From Manis javanica (taxonomy: Eukaryota > Chordata > Mammalia > Pholidota > Manidae), in assembly GCF_040802235.1 (NCBI RefSeq), contig NC_133160.1, forward strand, positions 95,376,660-95,440,659: a stretch of DNA of 64,000 nucleotides, written 5' to 3'. A program made the position numbers and the translations under genes. Positions 1 to 11,742 of the stretch are shown one piece after another (within the stretch, counting starts at the first letter, position 1; every line of letters starts with the position of its first letter). The notes under the pieces were generated by a model. That model ran no database searches. It was not told the DNA's origin and saw nothing but the letters and a program-made list of their open reading frames with translations.

Positions 1-2180
1 CTTAGGAAGAGCTATAGAAAATAACTTTATACAAATGACGGTCTTTCCCAGAGTTTGAAAATGGCTTTTAGTTACTCAGCATCTCTCACACAAGAATCAA
101 CACAAATTCCTTCAAGAATTCAGGGCCAGAGACTTCCCCAGCATAACACTTACTTGCATTTTTAAATTCTGACTATGCAGACCATATACAGCACCTTTCT
201 CTTAACTGCCAGGAAAATACCACTGTTGTAAATAATGCACAAAAACTGTGTGTGTTTGGGAGGAGGGGTTCAGGAGGCTGTTCTAATGAATACCTGAGTG
301 TTTTGTAAGTTTTATAATTTTCACTTGCTAGATATATTTATATTGATACAAGACCGTGTGTGTATTTTCCAACTCCTTACCATGCTGCATGAATTAGAGG
401 TAATGTTATTTTACCGTTTCCTAGGAGACCTCCTGATCCTTAAGATTGCTTGTTGAGTCCTCTGAAATAGAGAGAGTGCAAAAATAGAGCTGAATATCAC
501 TGAACTCAAATAAACCAAAAGAAGAGTTCATCTCCCAGAGCATGGGGCTGGGGGCAGAGAGAAACGGGAAATGAAAAGAGAAGCAGGACCAGGATGGGGA
601 AGGGGGACTGTTGTGCTCTATTGCCTCCAACCTGACCTACAGGTAGCCTGGAATCTTCATTTCTCCACTGAGTACAGCATTCACGTTGGCCTCTATCCAA
701 GCAGGTTTAGTAGGAAAAGTATTAACACCTGCAAGGTGGCCCCACAGCAAGTCCCTGAGGACAGAAGTTCCAGTATAGCTGAGGGAAAGCTGGAGGAATA
801 GGCCAGCTCCAGCGTCTGCGGCCAAGTGACAAGGCCCTGTATCACGTAACAGACTGCAGCTACGGACCGGGAGGTGGGAAGGCATGACTGAAACCAGCAG
901 GTCCCACAGTTGGCTACAAAAAGAGAGCGGGGCTGTCCTGGAAGAACAAAATCTACATGCCAGAACAAGCAGGGTTTGTTTAGGTCTAAGTCATGGCAAC
1001 AAGTTTTAGCTTTGCAGCGATCAGAACAGCTGTACTGGGAGGCCTTGGGCAAGGCCGGCAGCCTTCCTGGCCTCCCTACCCTGGGTTGTGTTGTGTTATA
1101 TCCTCAAACAGCACCTAAGCGTTAAACCTTTGGTTCCTTTGCACAGCACAGCTAAGAAAACAAAGCCACTCCCAGGCCTCCTGTGCGGCTGCAGACAACC
1201 TTTCCTCTGCCCTCCTCCCCCAGACTGAAGACATTTTCAATAGTTCGGAGAGGAAAAAAAAAACAACAAAACTTGCCCCTTAGTTTTAGGGGGGAAAGCA
1301 TTGAAAAAATGGGTTATGGTTAAAGACAAAACCAGAAAACAAGGAAGCTATGCTATAGAAGCCTGTCATTGCAGGAAAAGTGGACGAGGAGTATCAGCTG
1401 GGACAGCCGGCCTGCCAGCTCAGTGATTTACACAGCTTGTTCCTGAGAACCTAAGGAATCCAGAGCTGCTTTGGTGATTTTGCAAATGAGAAGTATTTCT
1501 GCTTAAAAAAAGAAAGAAAGAAGGAAAAAATACAGAAGGTCAAGTATCCAGTGCTTACCTTTTGCCTGTTTTATGTATTACATTCTAAAGATGCTTCAAA
1601 AAAGACTTACTAAAACAAAGTGTAGAAACCACTGGTCTCATGAATTTTTATAGAGAAGGAAAATCTGGGCAGGATTGGTTAAGTGCCATTTCAGGGTCAA
1701 GAAATAGTGATCAAGGAGGCCAAGCCCCAAACCCACTGCTTCTGGCTCGGTGCAGCTCCTACCCACCCCATTACATTTATCTTTAGAGGTAAGGAAAATT
1801 TACACTCGATCTAGAAAAATGAAAAGAAAGCCTGTCACTCGAGATTTAAGTACTCACTCCCTTGCAGGGCTGCACACCCACTGCTAGTGTTTAGGAGCCC
1901 CACTGAGGCAACAGCCATAGCCATGTGGGACCTGTCCTATTTGCTCTTCTTTCCAGGAGTGCCATAGAAATCCTGGAAACAAAAAAAGGATGGAAGGAAC
2001 TTGTAAAATTCCCAGAGTAGACCATATTTTTCTATATATCTGATTTTCAGAAATTGAAGCACAAGTATCTGATTTTAGACATAAGAGGAAGAGAGAAAAC
2101 ATTGGTTCCTACCTGCAGTCTCTGAAGTCTCCTTGCCATTCCATTTCCAGACAAGTAGGCAAGATGAACCATCCTCTGAG
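1..2180. other. Intergenic, no feature recognised
   Basis: Unique-looking DNA downstream of PDLIM5 with short chance reading frames on both strands, none with a recognisable domain. In human the neighbour on this side of PDLIM5 is BMPR1B. I see no BMPR1B coding exon here. Confidence 0.5.
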
Positions 2181-2184
2181 TGTG

Positions 2185-2495
2185 GTTTGTGGACCAGCAG
2201 TGCCCTGGCCTCATCAACATCTCCCAGCCTGGGCCCAGGTGGGCCCTTTAACAAGATCCTCAGGTCATTTGCATATTAAAGTGAGTATTGGCCTAGATCT
2301 TGAACAGGTGCTTCCCAAAGAGTGGTCTCTCAATGAGTAGCATCTGCTTCACCTGGCAACTTAGTAGAAATGCAGATTTTTCACTGTGCTCCAGATCTAC
2401 TAAATCAGAAAACTGTGCAGGTGGGACTCAACAATTTCTTTTTAACCAGCCCTCCAAAAGATTCTGACCCACACTAAAGTTTGAAGACCACAGTC
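2185..2495. repeat. Two MER5-type hAT-Charlie fragments in tandem
   Basis: The segment 2313-2495 keeps the typical MER5A order: an opening near CCCAAAGAGTGGTC, a middle with ACCTGG and TAGTAGAAATGCAGA, and an end with CACACTAAAGTTTG. An earlier partial copy lies at about 2185-2285. These are short non-autonomous DNA transposons, very old and non-coding. Confidence 0.7.
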
Positions 2496-2512
2496 CAAAA
2501 TGTGAGACAGGC

Positions 2513-2742
2513 TGTGGATAAGATGAAGGTTCCTGTGGCCAGGATTCTCCCCTGGCCCTGGTTGGCTAGCTCAGTACACATGTGGGCAATATGTTGCTAC
2601 TGACTCTATATAAAGAACTCCACCCAGTGCCCTGGGTGACTCGGTGGCATGGCTGCAAAACTGTGGGAGAGCAGAGCAGAGGCTGGAGTGGTGGCAGTGC
2701 CAAGGACAGAGGCCCAGAGGATGGCTGTGCAGGCACAGAGGC
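2513..2742 (+). repeat. Partial ERVL-type LTR
   Basis: The 5' part of an LTR closely resembling the copy at 3556-3953. Shared marks are TGTGGAT at the start, TCCTGTGGCCAGGATTCTC, a TATA-like CTATATAAAGA and AGGCTGGAGTGGTGG. It breaks off where the next LTR begins at 2743, so the pair is either a recombination product or two insertions at one site. Confidence 0.65.
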
Positions 2743-3044
2743 TGTGGGGAAGTTGGGGTTCCTATGGCCAGGATCCTCACTGAACTTAAACCACCTGACG
2801 ATGTAACTGGCCTGTTGCTAGGCCACTGCTTCCACACCTTTAGGCAATAAGCTCTTATTGTGCTATATAGAGAGCTTGGCCCAGTGCTCTGAGTGGAGAC
2901 AGAGACACTAGTGCTCGGCCTACTGCCGGGAGAGCAAGCCGGGTAATAAACCCCTTCGCCCCAAAGAACGTTTTGCTGTCAATTTCTTTGGTCACATTGA
3001 ATCCATAGCGAACTTGCCCAGGGCTGAAACCCATTGGCAAGACA
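2743..3044 (+). repeat. Solo ERVL-type LTR
   Basis: Starts TGTGGGGAAG and ends CATTGGCAAGACA. It has the segment CCTATGGCCAGGATCCTCAC also found in the LTR of the minus-strand ERVL at 11402-11742, a CTATATAGAGAGC TATA-like box and an AATAAA before the R/U5 end. No internal viral sequence follows, so it is a solo LTR, or an LTR fused to the partial copy in front. Confidence 0.7.
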
Positions 3045-3354
3045 CAGCACAACTCAGAACATTCACCCAAAGAAAAGAGAAAGGAAAAACCAGTATTTCC
3101 CAAATTGTGTTAAGGTATTGGTAGGTGTTTAAGTAAAGGGTTCATGGCCAAATATATTTGGGAAATATATAGTTAAAACTGTTGATTTCTTAAATTTTTC
3201 ATGGCAAAATTTAGTTTATTGTGCATTGTGCATCTGTAAGACACTTGATGACAAGTTCCAAATTTATGTGGGAACACTTAAGATTTAAGCTATAGCAGTC
3301 CACTCACATATTTCATAACGAGTTGCTAGAAAAAAGTCTGGATAGATTGTGGCC

Positions 3355-3500
3355 CTGGTACATTTACATACACTATCTCATTTAAATGTCATAACAACTC
3401 TCCAAAACACTGAAGAATTATCCTCCAAGATAATGACGGGACACAGTAGTGGAAAAAAAACAACAACACAGGCTCAAATAAGTTCCCTAGCTTTCCCATG
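3355..3500 (+). repeat. MIR fragment
   Basis: Contains the degenerate MIR order: TACACTATCTCATTTAA, then CATAACAACTC, then a GAAG-ATTATCC block. An ancient tRNA-derived SINE with no coding content. Confidence 0.6.
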
Positions 3501-3555
3501 GTCAGAAGGTTCCTAAGGGAAGGAACACCAAGAAGTTGGTCTGCTAGTCAACTGC

Positions 3556-3953
3556 TGTGGATCAAGTGAAGGTTCCTGTGGCCAGGATTCTCACCTGGCC
3601 CTGGTTGTCTAGCTCACTGTGGGCAGTATGTCGTTATTGACTCTATATAAAGAGCCCTGCCCAGTGCTCTGGGTGACAGGGTGGCATGGCTACAGGAGAG
3701 CAAAGCAGAGGCTGGAGTGGTGGTAGCGCCAAGGACAGAGACTGGGACAGCTGTGCTGGTAGAGAGACCCAGAGGTAGAGACCAGCTTGCTGCATGCAGA
3801 CTCTCTCTAAGTGGACAGGATTCTAGTGGGTCTACCACTGTGGGAATAAAGTTGTGTATAAGTCTTTCACCCCAAGTATGTTCTACTGTCATTTCTTTGG
3901 TCACATTGAATCCATAGTGAACTTGCCTGGGGCTGAAACCCATTGGCAAGACA
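3556..3953 (+). repeat. Solo ERVL-type LTR with near-perfect target duplication
   Basis: A complete LTR from TGTGGATC to GGCAAGACA with TATA-like CTATATAAAGAG and AATAAA at about 3845. The flanking 5-mers are ACTGC (3551-3555) and ATTGC (3954-3958), one mismatch apart, as expected for an old 5-bp target-site duplication. It shares its ends and promoter block with the LTRs at 2513-3044. Confidence 0.75.
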
Positions 3954-6590
3954 ATTGCCCAGTGTTCCAATCTATAAGAATCTCTAAAATATTACTGGAA
4001 ACGTTAGGAGATGGAGAAAATTGTAATTTACTAGGGCAGTTCTTGGGAAGAGAACTTCAAGGCATGTGTTGGGATACTTTGATAAGCAGCTAAAAGTCAG
4101 GGATTGAGAGTCAAGGGAGATTCTGGAGCAACACCAGCTAACACCTGGCTTGGAGCTCCTGTGCTGAGCTGGTGGACTAATAAGAGGCATTGCTAAGTGG
4201 ATCAGAACATTTTAGGAGGTTGATCTCTGCTTTCAAGGATCATCTGCCTCTTCCTTTCCTCCCAACAAAGTGCTCAGCCTTCCTTCTGTGTAAATGTCGA
4301 AAACAAAAAAGGAACTCCATTGATTTGGAGGATATCCAAATTATTAGCCTGCCTGTGGCAAACATATACAAGATCAACTTGAACATAATCAAGATTCAGT
4401 CACATAGGTCTATCAAATGCCAATGCCTGTGTTCCTCCTAAACAAAGCCTTCTCTCATTAAGCACTTGATGCATGTATTTACATAAAATTACTAGATGCA
4501 GTGTAACCGGTAATGCTCTACTTTGACAACAGCTTAAGTTGGTCTTGAGATAAACTGAACTGTGCTCTTGAACATTTTGCATGGTTGCCCATTGTGTTAG
4601 TGTGAGAATGGAATTTATTAGTGGGGGAATGAGCTTTATTACAATCCTTTCAAGAGATTCTTAATGACTTTTATCCTCTTTTATATTTTTAAAACCTGCA
4701 TTATAACCTGGAACTCAGGCAAGCACTGTAATTAACTCAATGCTCTCAAAGAATCTGAAAGTGAAGTCACACAGGTTCTTGACATGCGATAAACGTTTGT
4801 TAGAAGTCTAAAATACACTATTTCTTCAACATTATTTTCATTTGAACCACTTTAAGAGCCTAAACACTTACAACTTAAGCCATAAAAACCCATTCACATA
4901 TTTCATAATATATCTCATTTTCTCAACAAAGGATTAACAACTTGAATGTAAAAAGCAGGTGTAGCACTCTGGATAGGTCAAAACCTTAACACCACCCAGA
5001 CAAGTCGATAATTTCTGGGCACAGTACATGGCATGCATGAATTTGGTTTCAATATGTTTCCCATAGTATAGCTCAGAAAGTCATAGAGCCATGCCCAAAT
5101 CAGACTTCCCTTCATAGTGGCAGAAGTATGTGCTGATGATTGAAAGGTCATGCAAAACAGATGTGAGGGCAGCTGGATTTTCCAGCTATGCTTCAATGGA
5201 CTTAGCAGTGGTGCCTGCCATAACCAAATAGCAAAGAGATTTTATTTCAATTGAGTAAAAAAAGAATCTTAGGCAACCTTGTCAGTATAATTGGCCATAT
5301 ATGCAGTTTCTCACTGAGGTCTTACCTTACCAGCTTCCACTTTTTAAAACTCACAGTGTGAACTAACTTCATCACATTGCAAAGATAAAAATGAACTAGG
5401 GGTCAACCATCTTGACCTGTTTTCCAACATCTTATAAATAGGCGTTTTTGACCTATGTGCAGAAGTAATTTTAATTGCCCTTCCAACAGCCCTCTATTCA
5501 TTTGGTATCATATTTGATCCTATCCAACACTTCAGACCAACTTATTCTCATTATGCCTGTGCTTCTTTGTAGCCAAGAGACCAAGAACAGGAAATGGTGC
5601 ATTGCTGAGAAGGCTACCACGGCATAGGTACTCTTCAAGAACAGACAGTCCAATTGCAACCCCCCTAAATATTGACAACTGTGTGGCAGGTAACTGTAGT
5701 TAAATAAACAAGAGGTTTTAAGTTTTACATATTCTATCAAAATTAAGTAATTCCTAAACCTTATTAAAAAGAGGGACTCTGAGAGAATGTGGATGAAATT
5801 GTAAATTTTCTCAACCTACTAAAAAAGTTAAGCCTCAGACTTGTCAGTTAATAACTACATCCTTTTAAAAAATCATTTCTCTGAGTTTTTATTTTTGCAT
5901 CTCTAATATTTGGGTTAAAGATACTGGGCTCTGAGTCTAGAAACTTACATTGTATCACCACACAAATTACAAAGACTATACAAAATACAAGTTGTTATTA
6001 TAGATCTGCTGGACTTGATCCTTCATGGTTTAATTTATTGTGAGGAGGAAACTTAATCTCTTTGCTATTAATGAATATGAACTCATTTTTCTATATGACA
6101 GGGGTTTAGGTTTATACAGAAAAACTTCTATTAACTGAAAGCCAATTAACTAACACAAACCTTCAATTAGGAATGTTTTACTCATTTTAACTGTAGGAAA
6201 ACTATTACAATAAAATGAAATCATTAAAAAATACTTTGGTTATATCTTAGTACAAATCTAATAAATCTCTTAAATATTCAGAACTGTTCGATTATACTGG
6301 ATGTTTATAGGGTAAGCTTTGAAAAACACAATACTATGTTATGTTTGCTTTGCACATTGAAGGTGTGACAAGAGAATGAAGTCAGAAGAATTTCTTGTTT
6401 GACTTTCCAATTCACCAAGAATTTGCATTGATGTTTTTTAGATAACAGAGGTTTCATTCTAGGAGAGAACATAGTTTTTATTTTGTACACAGATGTACCT
6501 ATTAGCAGTTTGGGTTTGGTTCCAAATTCACCCTTCAGTACTTGCTCTATGATTGTAAAATACTCTTTAAGTCTTTCTCCTTTATAGTGA
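3954..6590. other. Intergenic, no feature recognised
   Basis: AT-rich, no repeat family identified with confidence, and only chance-length reading frames. Confidence 0.45.
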
Positions 6591-6622
6591 GCAGTGTTAA
6601 GCTGCATCAGCCATCAGTCAAG

Positions 6623-6684
6623 CGAGCCAAGTAGTTTAGGGTCAGGTGAGGATCCTGGCCATAGGAACTTTCATTTTCCCTACA
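6623..6684 (-). repeat. Truncated 3' LTR of the minus-strand ERVL
   Basis: Repeats the first 60 or so bases of the 5' LTR (TGTAGGGAAAATGAAAG to CTAAACTACTTGG), then similarity fades. The purine run TGGAGGGGTGAG directly precedes it on the minus strand and fits a polypurine tract. The remainder of this LTR is missing. Confidence 0.7.
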
Positions 6685-6999
6685 CTCACCCCTCCAGGAT
6701 TCTCGCCTCACAATGTACACATGCTCAATCTTCTGCAATGATCCCTGTGCAAGAAAGCTGGAATGTTGTAACAACAAAAATTATAATATTAATAGTCATC
6801 GTCAAGCCTGAAGAGATCGATTGCCATCAAATGGTCATTCCAGCATTATTCAAACCAGTCCCAGTTGATGATTTGCACTTTCCATGGGAGGCCAGTAGAG
6901 GTAATGATAGGGAGCTCCATGTACATCCAGTGAGTAGCAGTGTTTGCTAGAGTGTGTGCCCAATCCACAGAGATATTAGAAATGATAAACTTTAAGGAC

Positions 7000-8140
7000 A
7001 ATAAGATGTATGTTTTAATGGCAATAGTATAGGCAAATCTTGTCCATTAGATAGGATGCATGCAAGAGAGTGGTCCTGTGATAGGACCATAGCAGGAAGG
7101 GGTTCCCATCCAGGTCTAGTATAACATACCTTTTACTCCTTTTCCTGTGGTGGTTACTGAGGGGTGTATGTATAGTGCTACTGGAAGTACATGCACCTGC
7201 CATAAAGATAAAACAAAACTCCCTGGCAAGATGCTCTTACCTTCCAGCCATTTAGGGTAAACTACTGTGATCTTTAGAGGCCACTCTGCCATTACTCCAG
7301 GAATAAATAGGAGGCCAGCCTCCAGGCATTGTCCCCAAGGTGCCATGAGGGCCAGTCATCCCTGATCCATGTGTTGAAACGTCCAAGGCCATATCCACTG
7401 AACAGTCTCCAGGGTTTAGTGTTGGTGCTGGTAGCAAAATATTATTCTGGTAGCTAAACCTCAGCTGTAATTATTCCTTCTTGATTTGTACTTGCAGTTG
7501 TATAAGGGAGGCAGCAATATGTGTATCAGCATGTCTACAGGGCTCAATGCCCCTTTACAGCACTTTTCATTCAAACACCTTAGCACTGTCCATAAGCAGA
7601 CTGACCATCCCCATGGACTATTGGTTTGATTTCAGGCCATATTTTAACAAATCTTTGTATCTCTCTATCATGCCTGCCCTGGTAGGATTATGTGGTATAT
7701 GTAACTTCCACTTTATCCCTAATTGTTGCACCCATTCTTATAGTGTATATCCAGTAAACTGGGTGCCTTGATCACTCTCAATTACCTGCAGTCAGCCATA
7801 GACTGCAAAGAGATGCTCTAAGCCTTTTTTGGTCATTTGCTGGTCTGCACAATATGCAAGAAAAGCAACCAGAAATCCAGTATCTGTGTCCACACCAGTC
7901 ACAACATATTGATTCCCCTCTGACATTTAGTCTATCTGCCACTTGATGAGGGACACTGGCTCCTTAGCAATTGTCCAGTGTTGCTGTGGGACTCAGTGTA
8001 ACTCCCTTTTATAGCAAAGAATGCACTTCTGCCATGCTCTGCTGACTTATTCAAAGGTCAAAGGCAGACCCCACTGACGGACTATAGCCCACATTTTTTT
8101 CTATCCCACATGCAACAAATGTTGATGTAACCATTGGACC
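7000..8140 (-). pseudogene. ERVL integrase remnant
   Basis: Fragmentary minus-strand translation matching the integrase region of the plus-strand ERVL (40060-41255). The C-terminal end is marked by the shared block AGGACCACTCTCTTGCATGC, at about 7060-7080 on the minus strand. No long frame survives. Confidence 0.6.
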
Positions 8141-8143
8141 AAA

Positions 8144-8912
8144 TCAGAGGCAGACTTTCCTTCTAGCCAATGTATGGGCCAATTCATCTGGTTCATCATT
8201 TCTTGGGGATGCCAGTGGCAAATGGTCTGTCACATGATATACTGTAACTGTTTTAGTCTGACCACAGGCCCATAAATCTTGCCACAACTCTTGCCCCGAA
8301 GGGGTTGGTAACCAACTAACCAGTTGGCATTGGTACCATGTTGATAGCCACAGGGTCAAGCCCCAATAGATGGTCCAGCTGTCAATGCAGACAAGTATTG
8401 GGGAGGGCTCTTGGGTGATCACAAACCATACTGTCCACAACTCAGCCCACTGACTGCTCTTCTCCTCCACATCCTCCATCCATATTATCAGTCTTAGAAT
8501 GGAAAGCTACCACTCTACATTTTGGGGGCTGCCTACGGCTGGAGCCATCTGTGTACCATGCATCTTCAGGTATAGGAGCTCTTCCTTCCTGTTTAAGGCT
8601 CTTTGTTACTAGTGGCTCTAAAGCAAATTCTTCCTGCCTTTCACTAGTATATGCCACTCGCCTCAATAAGTGTTAGAGTTCTTCACTCAAGGGGTTAGTA
8701 GAGAGGGTGCTACACTGCTATAGGTATGTGCCCCACTTGGCCAGTTTAGGCATCTGTGCCACACCACTCTGTGGCTTTTGGGTCCAGTCTTGTACCCACC
8801 CAGTGATGGAATAAGTGGTTATTACCATTATTGGGGCCGTTCTGGTGATGGGCTCTGTAGCCAGCAAGGCATGGTACACACAGCCAATTATTTCTCTGTT
8901 AAGATGTACCAT
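8144..8912 (-). pseudogene. ERVL RNase H remnant
   Basis: The minus-strand frames carry the YTDGSS motif that holds the first catalytic Asp of RNase H (near 8565), then AELWTVWFVI and a Trp-rich segment. The N-terminal tether lies at 8718-8912. Frame changes separate these pieces. Confidence 0.7.
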
Positions 8913-9140
8913 GCCTCTGCTCCTTTCCAGAGTTCTGACCAGAATCCAAAAGGTTGGAGAGTTTGTTCAAGCTGTTTCCAGAGACCCCAGCCATAACCAT
9001 CTTAGGTCATATGAACATCCAGCTCCCAAGGCCTTGATGGCTCTATTTATCACAGTCAAGGCCTCTATGGACTTGACTGCCCGTTTTGCTGTAGTAAAGG
9101 CAGATGCACATGTCTCAGCCCAGTCCCACCTGACACCCTT

Positions 9141-9850
9141 TCATACCAAACAGTATAAGGGCTTCAGAATTTGTGCCAAGTGCAGGATAAACACTCCCCA
9201 GTAGCCTAGAAGACCCAGAAACCCCTGTAACAATGCCAAGGTTGTAGGGATAGGGAAGGCCTGGACTTTATCTATGACCACCTCTGGGATAACTTCAGTC
9301 TTACCAGACGAGATGACCCCCAAGAATTTGACTGACAAACCAATTCCCTTAACTTTGGTGTTCACAGCCCAACCTTTCTCCTGTAGATGTTGCAGCAGTC
9401 TAGGTGCTGCACCTTCTACATCTGCAAGAGAATCAGATGTGAGCATTATATCATCAATGAAATGGTACAGCCACACCATTGGCAGTTTCTCCCACACTGC
9501 CAAGTCCTGGGATACAAGTCCATGGCAGATGGTGGGGCTGTGGAGGTATCCCTGTGGAAGGATGGTGAAAGTTGTTTGCTGTCCTTCCCATGTGAAGACA
9601 AATTGTTCCTGACTTTCCTGCTCTGTATCAACAGAAAAGAAGGCATTGGCAAGATCTACAACATAATGGTATGTTCCTAGTTGATTACTAAGGGTATCCA
9701 TCAGGTCTGCAATAGAGGGGACAGCAGCATGCATAGCAGGTATGACTTTATTCAGTTCTCTCTAATCCACAGTCATATGCCGGGAGCCATCTGTATTTTT
9801 TACTGGCCACACGGGAATTAAAAAGGTTATAGGTAGGCTTTATAATCCAC
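9141..9850 (-). pseudogene. ERVL reverse transcriptase remnant
   Basis: An open stretch of 197 codons (9734-9141) covers the RT palm: VDLANAFFS (motif A), LPQGYLHSPT, then the catalytic box in YHFIDDIML, then LGLLGYW near the thumb. The Y-x-D-D box is thus F-I-D-D in this copy. Just upstream (9735-9830) the frame continues with an in-frame stop. The RT of the plus-strand ERVL at 38560-39219 matches it along its length. Confidence 0.85.
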
Positions 9851-9999
9851 CCTCTTCTCTAGTTCCTGGAGGGTTCTGACCTTCATGGGACCCTTTCTCT
9901 CAGTAGCAGACCTAAGTGAGGGGCAAAGGAGCCATTTGCAATACTGTAACTCTCATTCCTGCCATAAAAAGCTCCTCGTCCAAGTCATAATTTACTGGG

Positions 10000-11340
10000 T
10001 AAAAAATGGCACTTCTCATGCTTAACTCCCTTAACACCGTATACATCTGCTATCTAGTGGAGGAAGATGAAGTCACCCTGGCTGGACCATACAGTGTGAA
10101 GTACGGCCATTACCCACTCAAGAAGTGAATGATTCTCTGGGGTCTGGTGTGCATGCTGCAGTCACTGCCATAAGGCAGGGTGAGTTGTTAGAGAAGCCAG
10201 CTTTCTCATCTCTGATCCAGACAGAATGATCCCCTCCAACCCTACATTCCAAAGGCGCAGGAGCCAGGCTGATACAGACTCTCAGGGGTTCTGCCAAAAC
10301 CAGGAGCCCAACTGCACCAGCTCTACCTGTTTATAGGGGTGAAGAATAGAGTGCTCCATGATCTGGGGAGAGGGCTGCACATCTCTCAGAGGAACCTGCA
10401 GTTGCAGCCTCTTTATTTTCTTGACTACAACTGGGTAGGATTTCAATAGAGAAGGGGTTGGCACTCCAGCACCACCTCTACCTCTTTGCTCTCCTCCAGC
10501 TCCTCCACCATTTCCAGGGCTGACAACTGACTCTCATTCTGCAGAGCACCTCCTCTGCTACATCCTTTACCTTCTCCACAGTGTCTCACAACAATGCTAG
10601 CTCAGTCTTCAACAGCTCTCTTACTTTTTCCTCGATACCTCACAGCTCACTTTCTTGTACGGCTTCTTCTTCTTCTTCTTGTGCTTCTCACAGTAATCCT
10701 CCTTCATGGCCTTTTCCTCTTCCACAGTTCCTTGCCCCCCTGCTGTTTCATTCTGCAAATAATCTTTTACCTCCCCTACAGCACCTTACAGATCACGTTC
10801 TCATGCTGTCTCTCCTAATGGTTCTTACAAGGGTATGTCCTTCTCCTTCATGGCCTTTACGTCTTCCACAGTGACTCACAGCAATGCCACCTGTTCTTCA
10901 ACAAATCTTTTACTTCCTCCTCGGGACCTCGCAGCCTGTGTTCTTGTGTTGTCTCTTTGTATCTTACCATTACACATCCTTTACCATTTCAATAGCACCT
11001 CACAGTGACGCCACCTCAATCATTAGTGAATTTTTTTTCTTCCTTCATGACCTTTACTTCTTCTTGTGCTTCTTACAAGAGCATATTATTTTTATGGCCC
11101 TTCTTACACTGTGAGGAGTAGCCAACCCATGGTTCCCACAACCACCCAGGTAGTTTCTTTAAAGACCTATTTTGCAGAGGGCCTTCTTGACTTCCTCAGG
11201 CATCACCTCCACCTCCCCCCAGTCCTGGGGAGGGGTCCACTCCTTTAGGAGGAAAGCCACCTCAGACCACCTCCTGGTGGATACCTGAGTGTCTCCCCAT
11301 CCATAGAGGTAACCTGCTGAAGTACTCCTCCTGTGAGGGC
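10000..11340 (-). pseudogene. ERVL gag remnant with coiled-coil repeats
   Basis: The minus-strand reading near 10282-10464 contains a Lys-rich VVVKKIK stretch and ends in GSWFWQNP, the counterpart of GIWFWQKP in the other ERVL copy. Upstream, 10480-11110 is made of degenerate units of a few hundred bases whose plus strand is CTTC/TCTTC-rich, which corresponds to Glu/Lys-rich coiled coil on the minus strand. ERVL gag proteins are known to be coiled-coil rich. No intact frame remains. Confidence 0.6.
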
Positions 11341-11401
11341 ATATTACTGGTTGTTTTTAAGCCTGCAGCAAATCTTGCTGAGGAATGCCAATTGTCTTGT
11401 C

Positions 11402-11742
11402 TGTGGGGGACTGCCCCCAGGCAAGTTAACTCTGGATTTGGTGAGACCGAATAAGAAAAATGGAATATTAGGGGTAAAAGGGTTTATACCAAGCTTTAAT
11501 TTCATGGTGGCAGGTCAGGTGATGGAATCACATCTGCCTCTGGGGCGTTTTCCATCTGTTTCTGTCTCTGCCTCTAGGCAGAGCACTGGCTGGAGCTCTT
11601 TCTTTATACAGTAACACCAACAATAATGGCTTATTGTCAGTGGGTGTGTAAGCATTAGCCTCCACTGTAAGCCAATTACATCATCAAGTAGTTTAGGGTC
11701 AAGGTGAGGATCCTGGCCATAGAAACTTTCATTTTCCCTACA
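11402..11742 (-). repeat. 5' LTR of the minus-strand ERVL
   Basis: On the minus strand it runs from TGTAGGGAAAATGAAAG to GTCCCCCACA (341 bp). It shares CTATGGCCAGGATCCTCACC with the solo LTR at 2743. Internal viral sequence begins just below 11402. Confidence 0.75.

Larger units (their letters stand above)
6623..11742 (-). mobile_element. Degenerate ERVL provirus (class III), minus strand
   Basis: Read on the minus strand the order is LTR (11742-11402), coiled-coil gag, RT, RNase H, integrase, short hydrophobic tail, polypurine tract and a truncated 3' LTR (6684 downward). There is no env, as is usual for ERVL. The pol segments align with the plus-strand ERVL at 36123-41866, so both belong to one internal family although their LTRs differ. 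Many stops and frameshifts show an old, inactive element. It lies downstream of PDLIM5. Confidence 0.88.
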
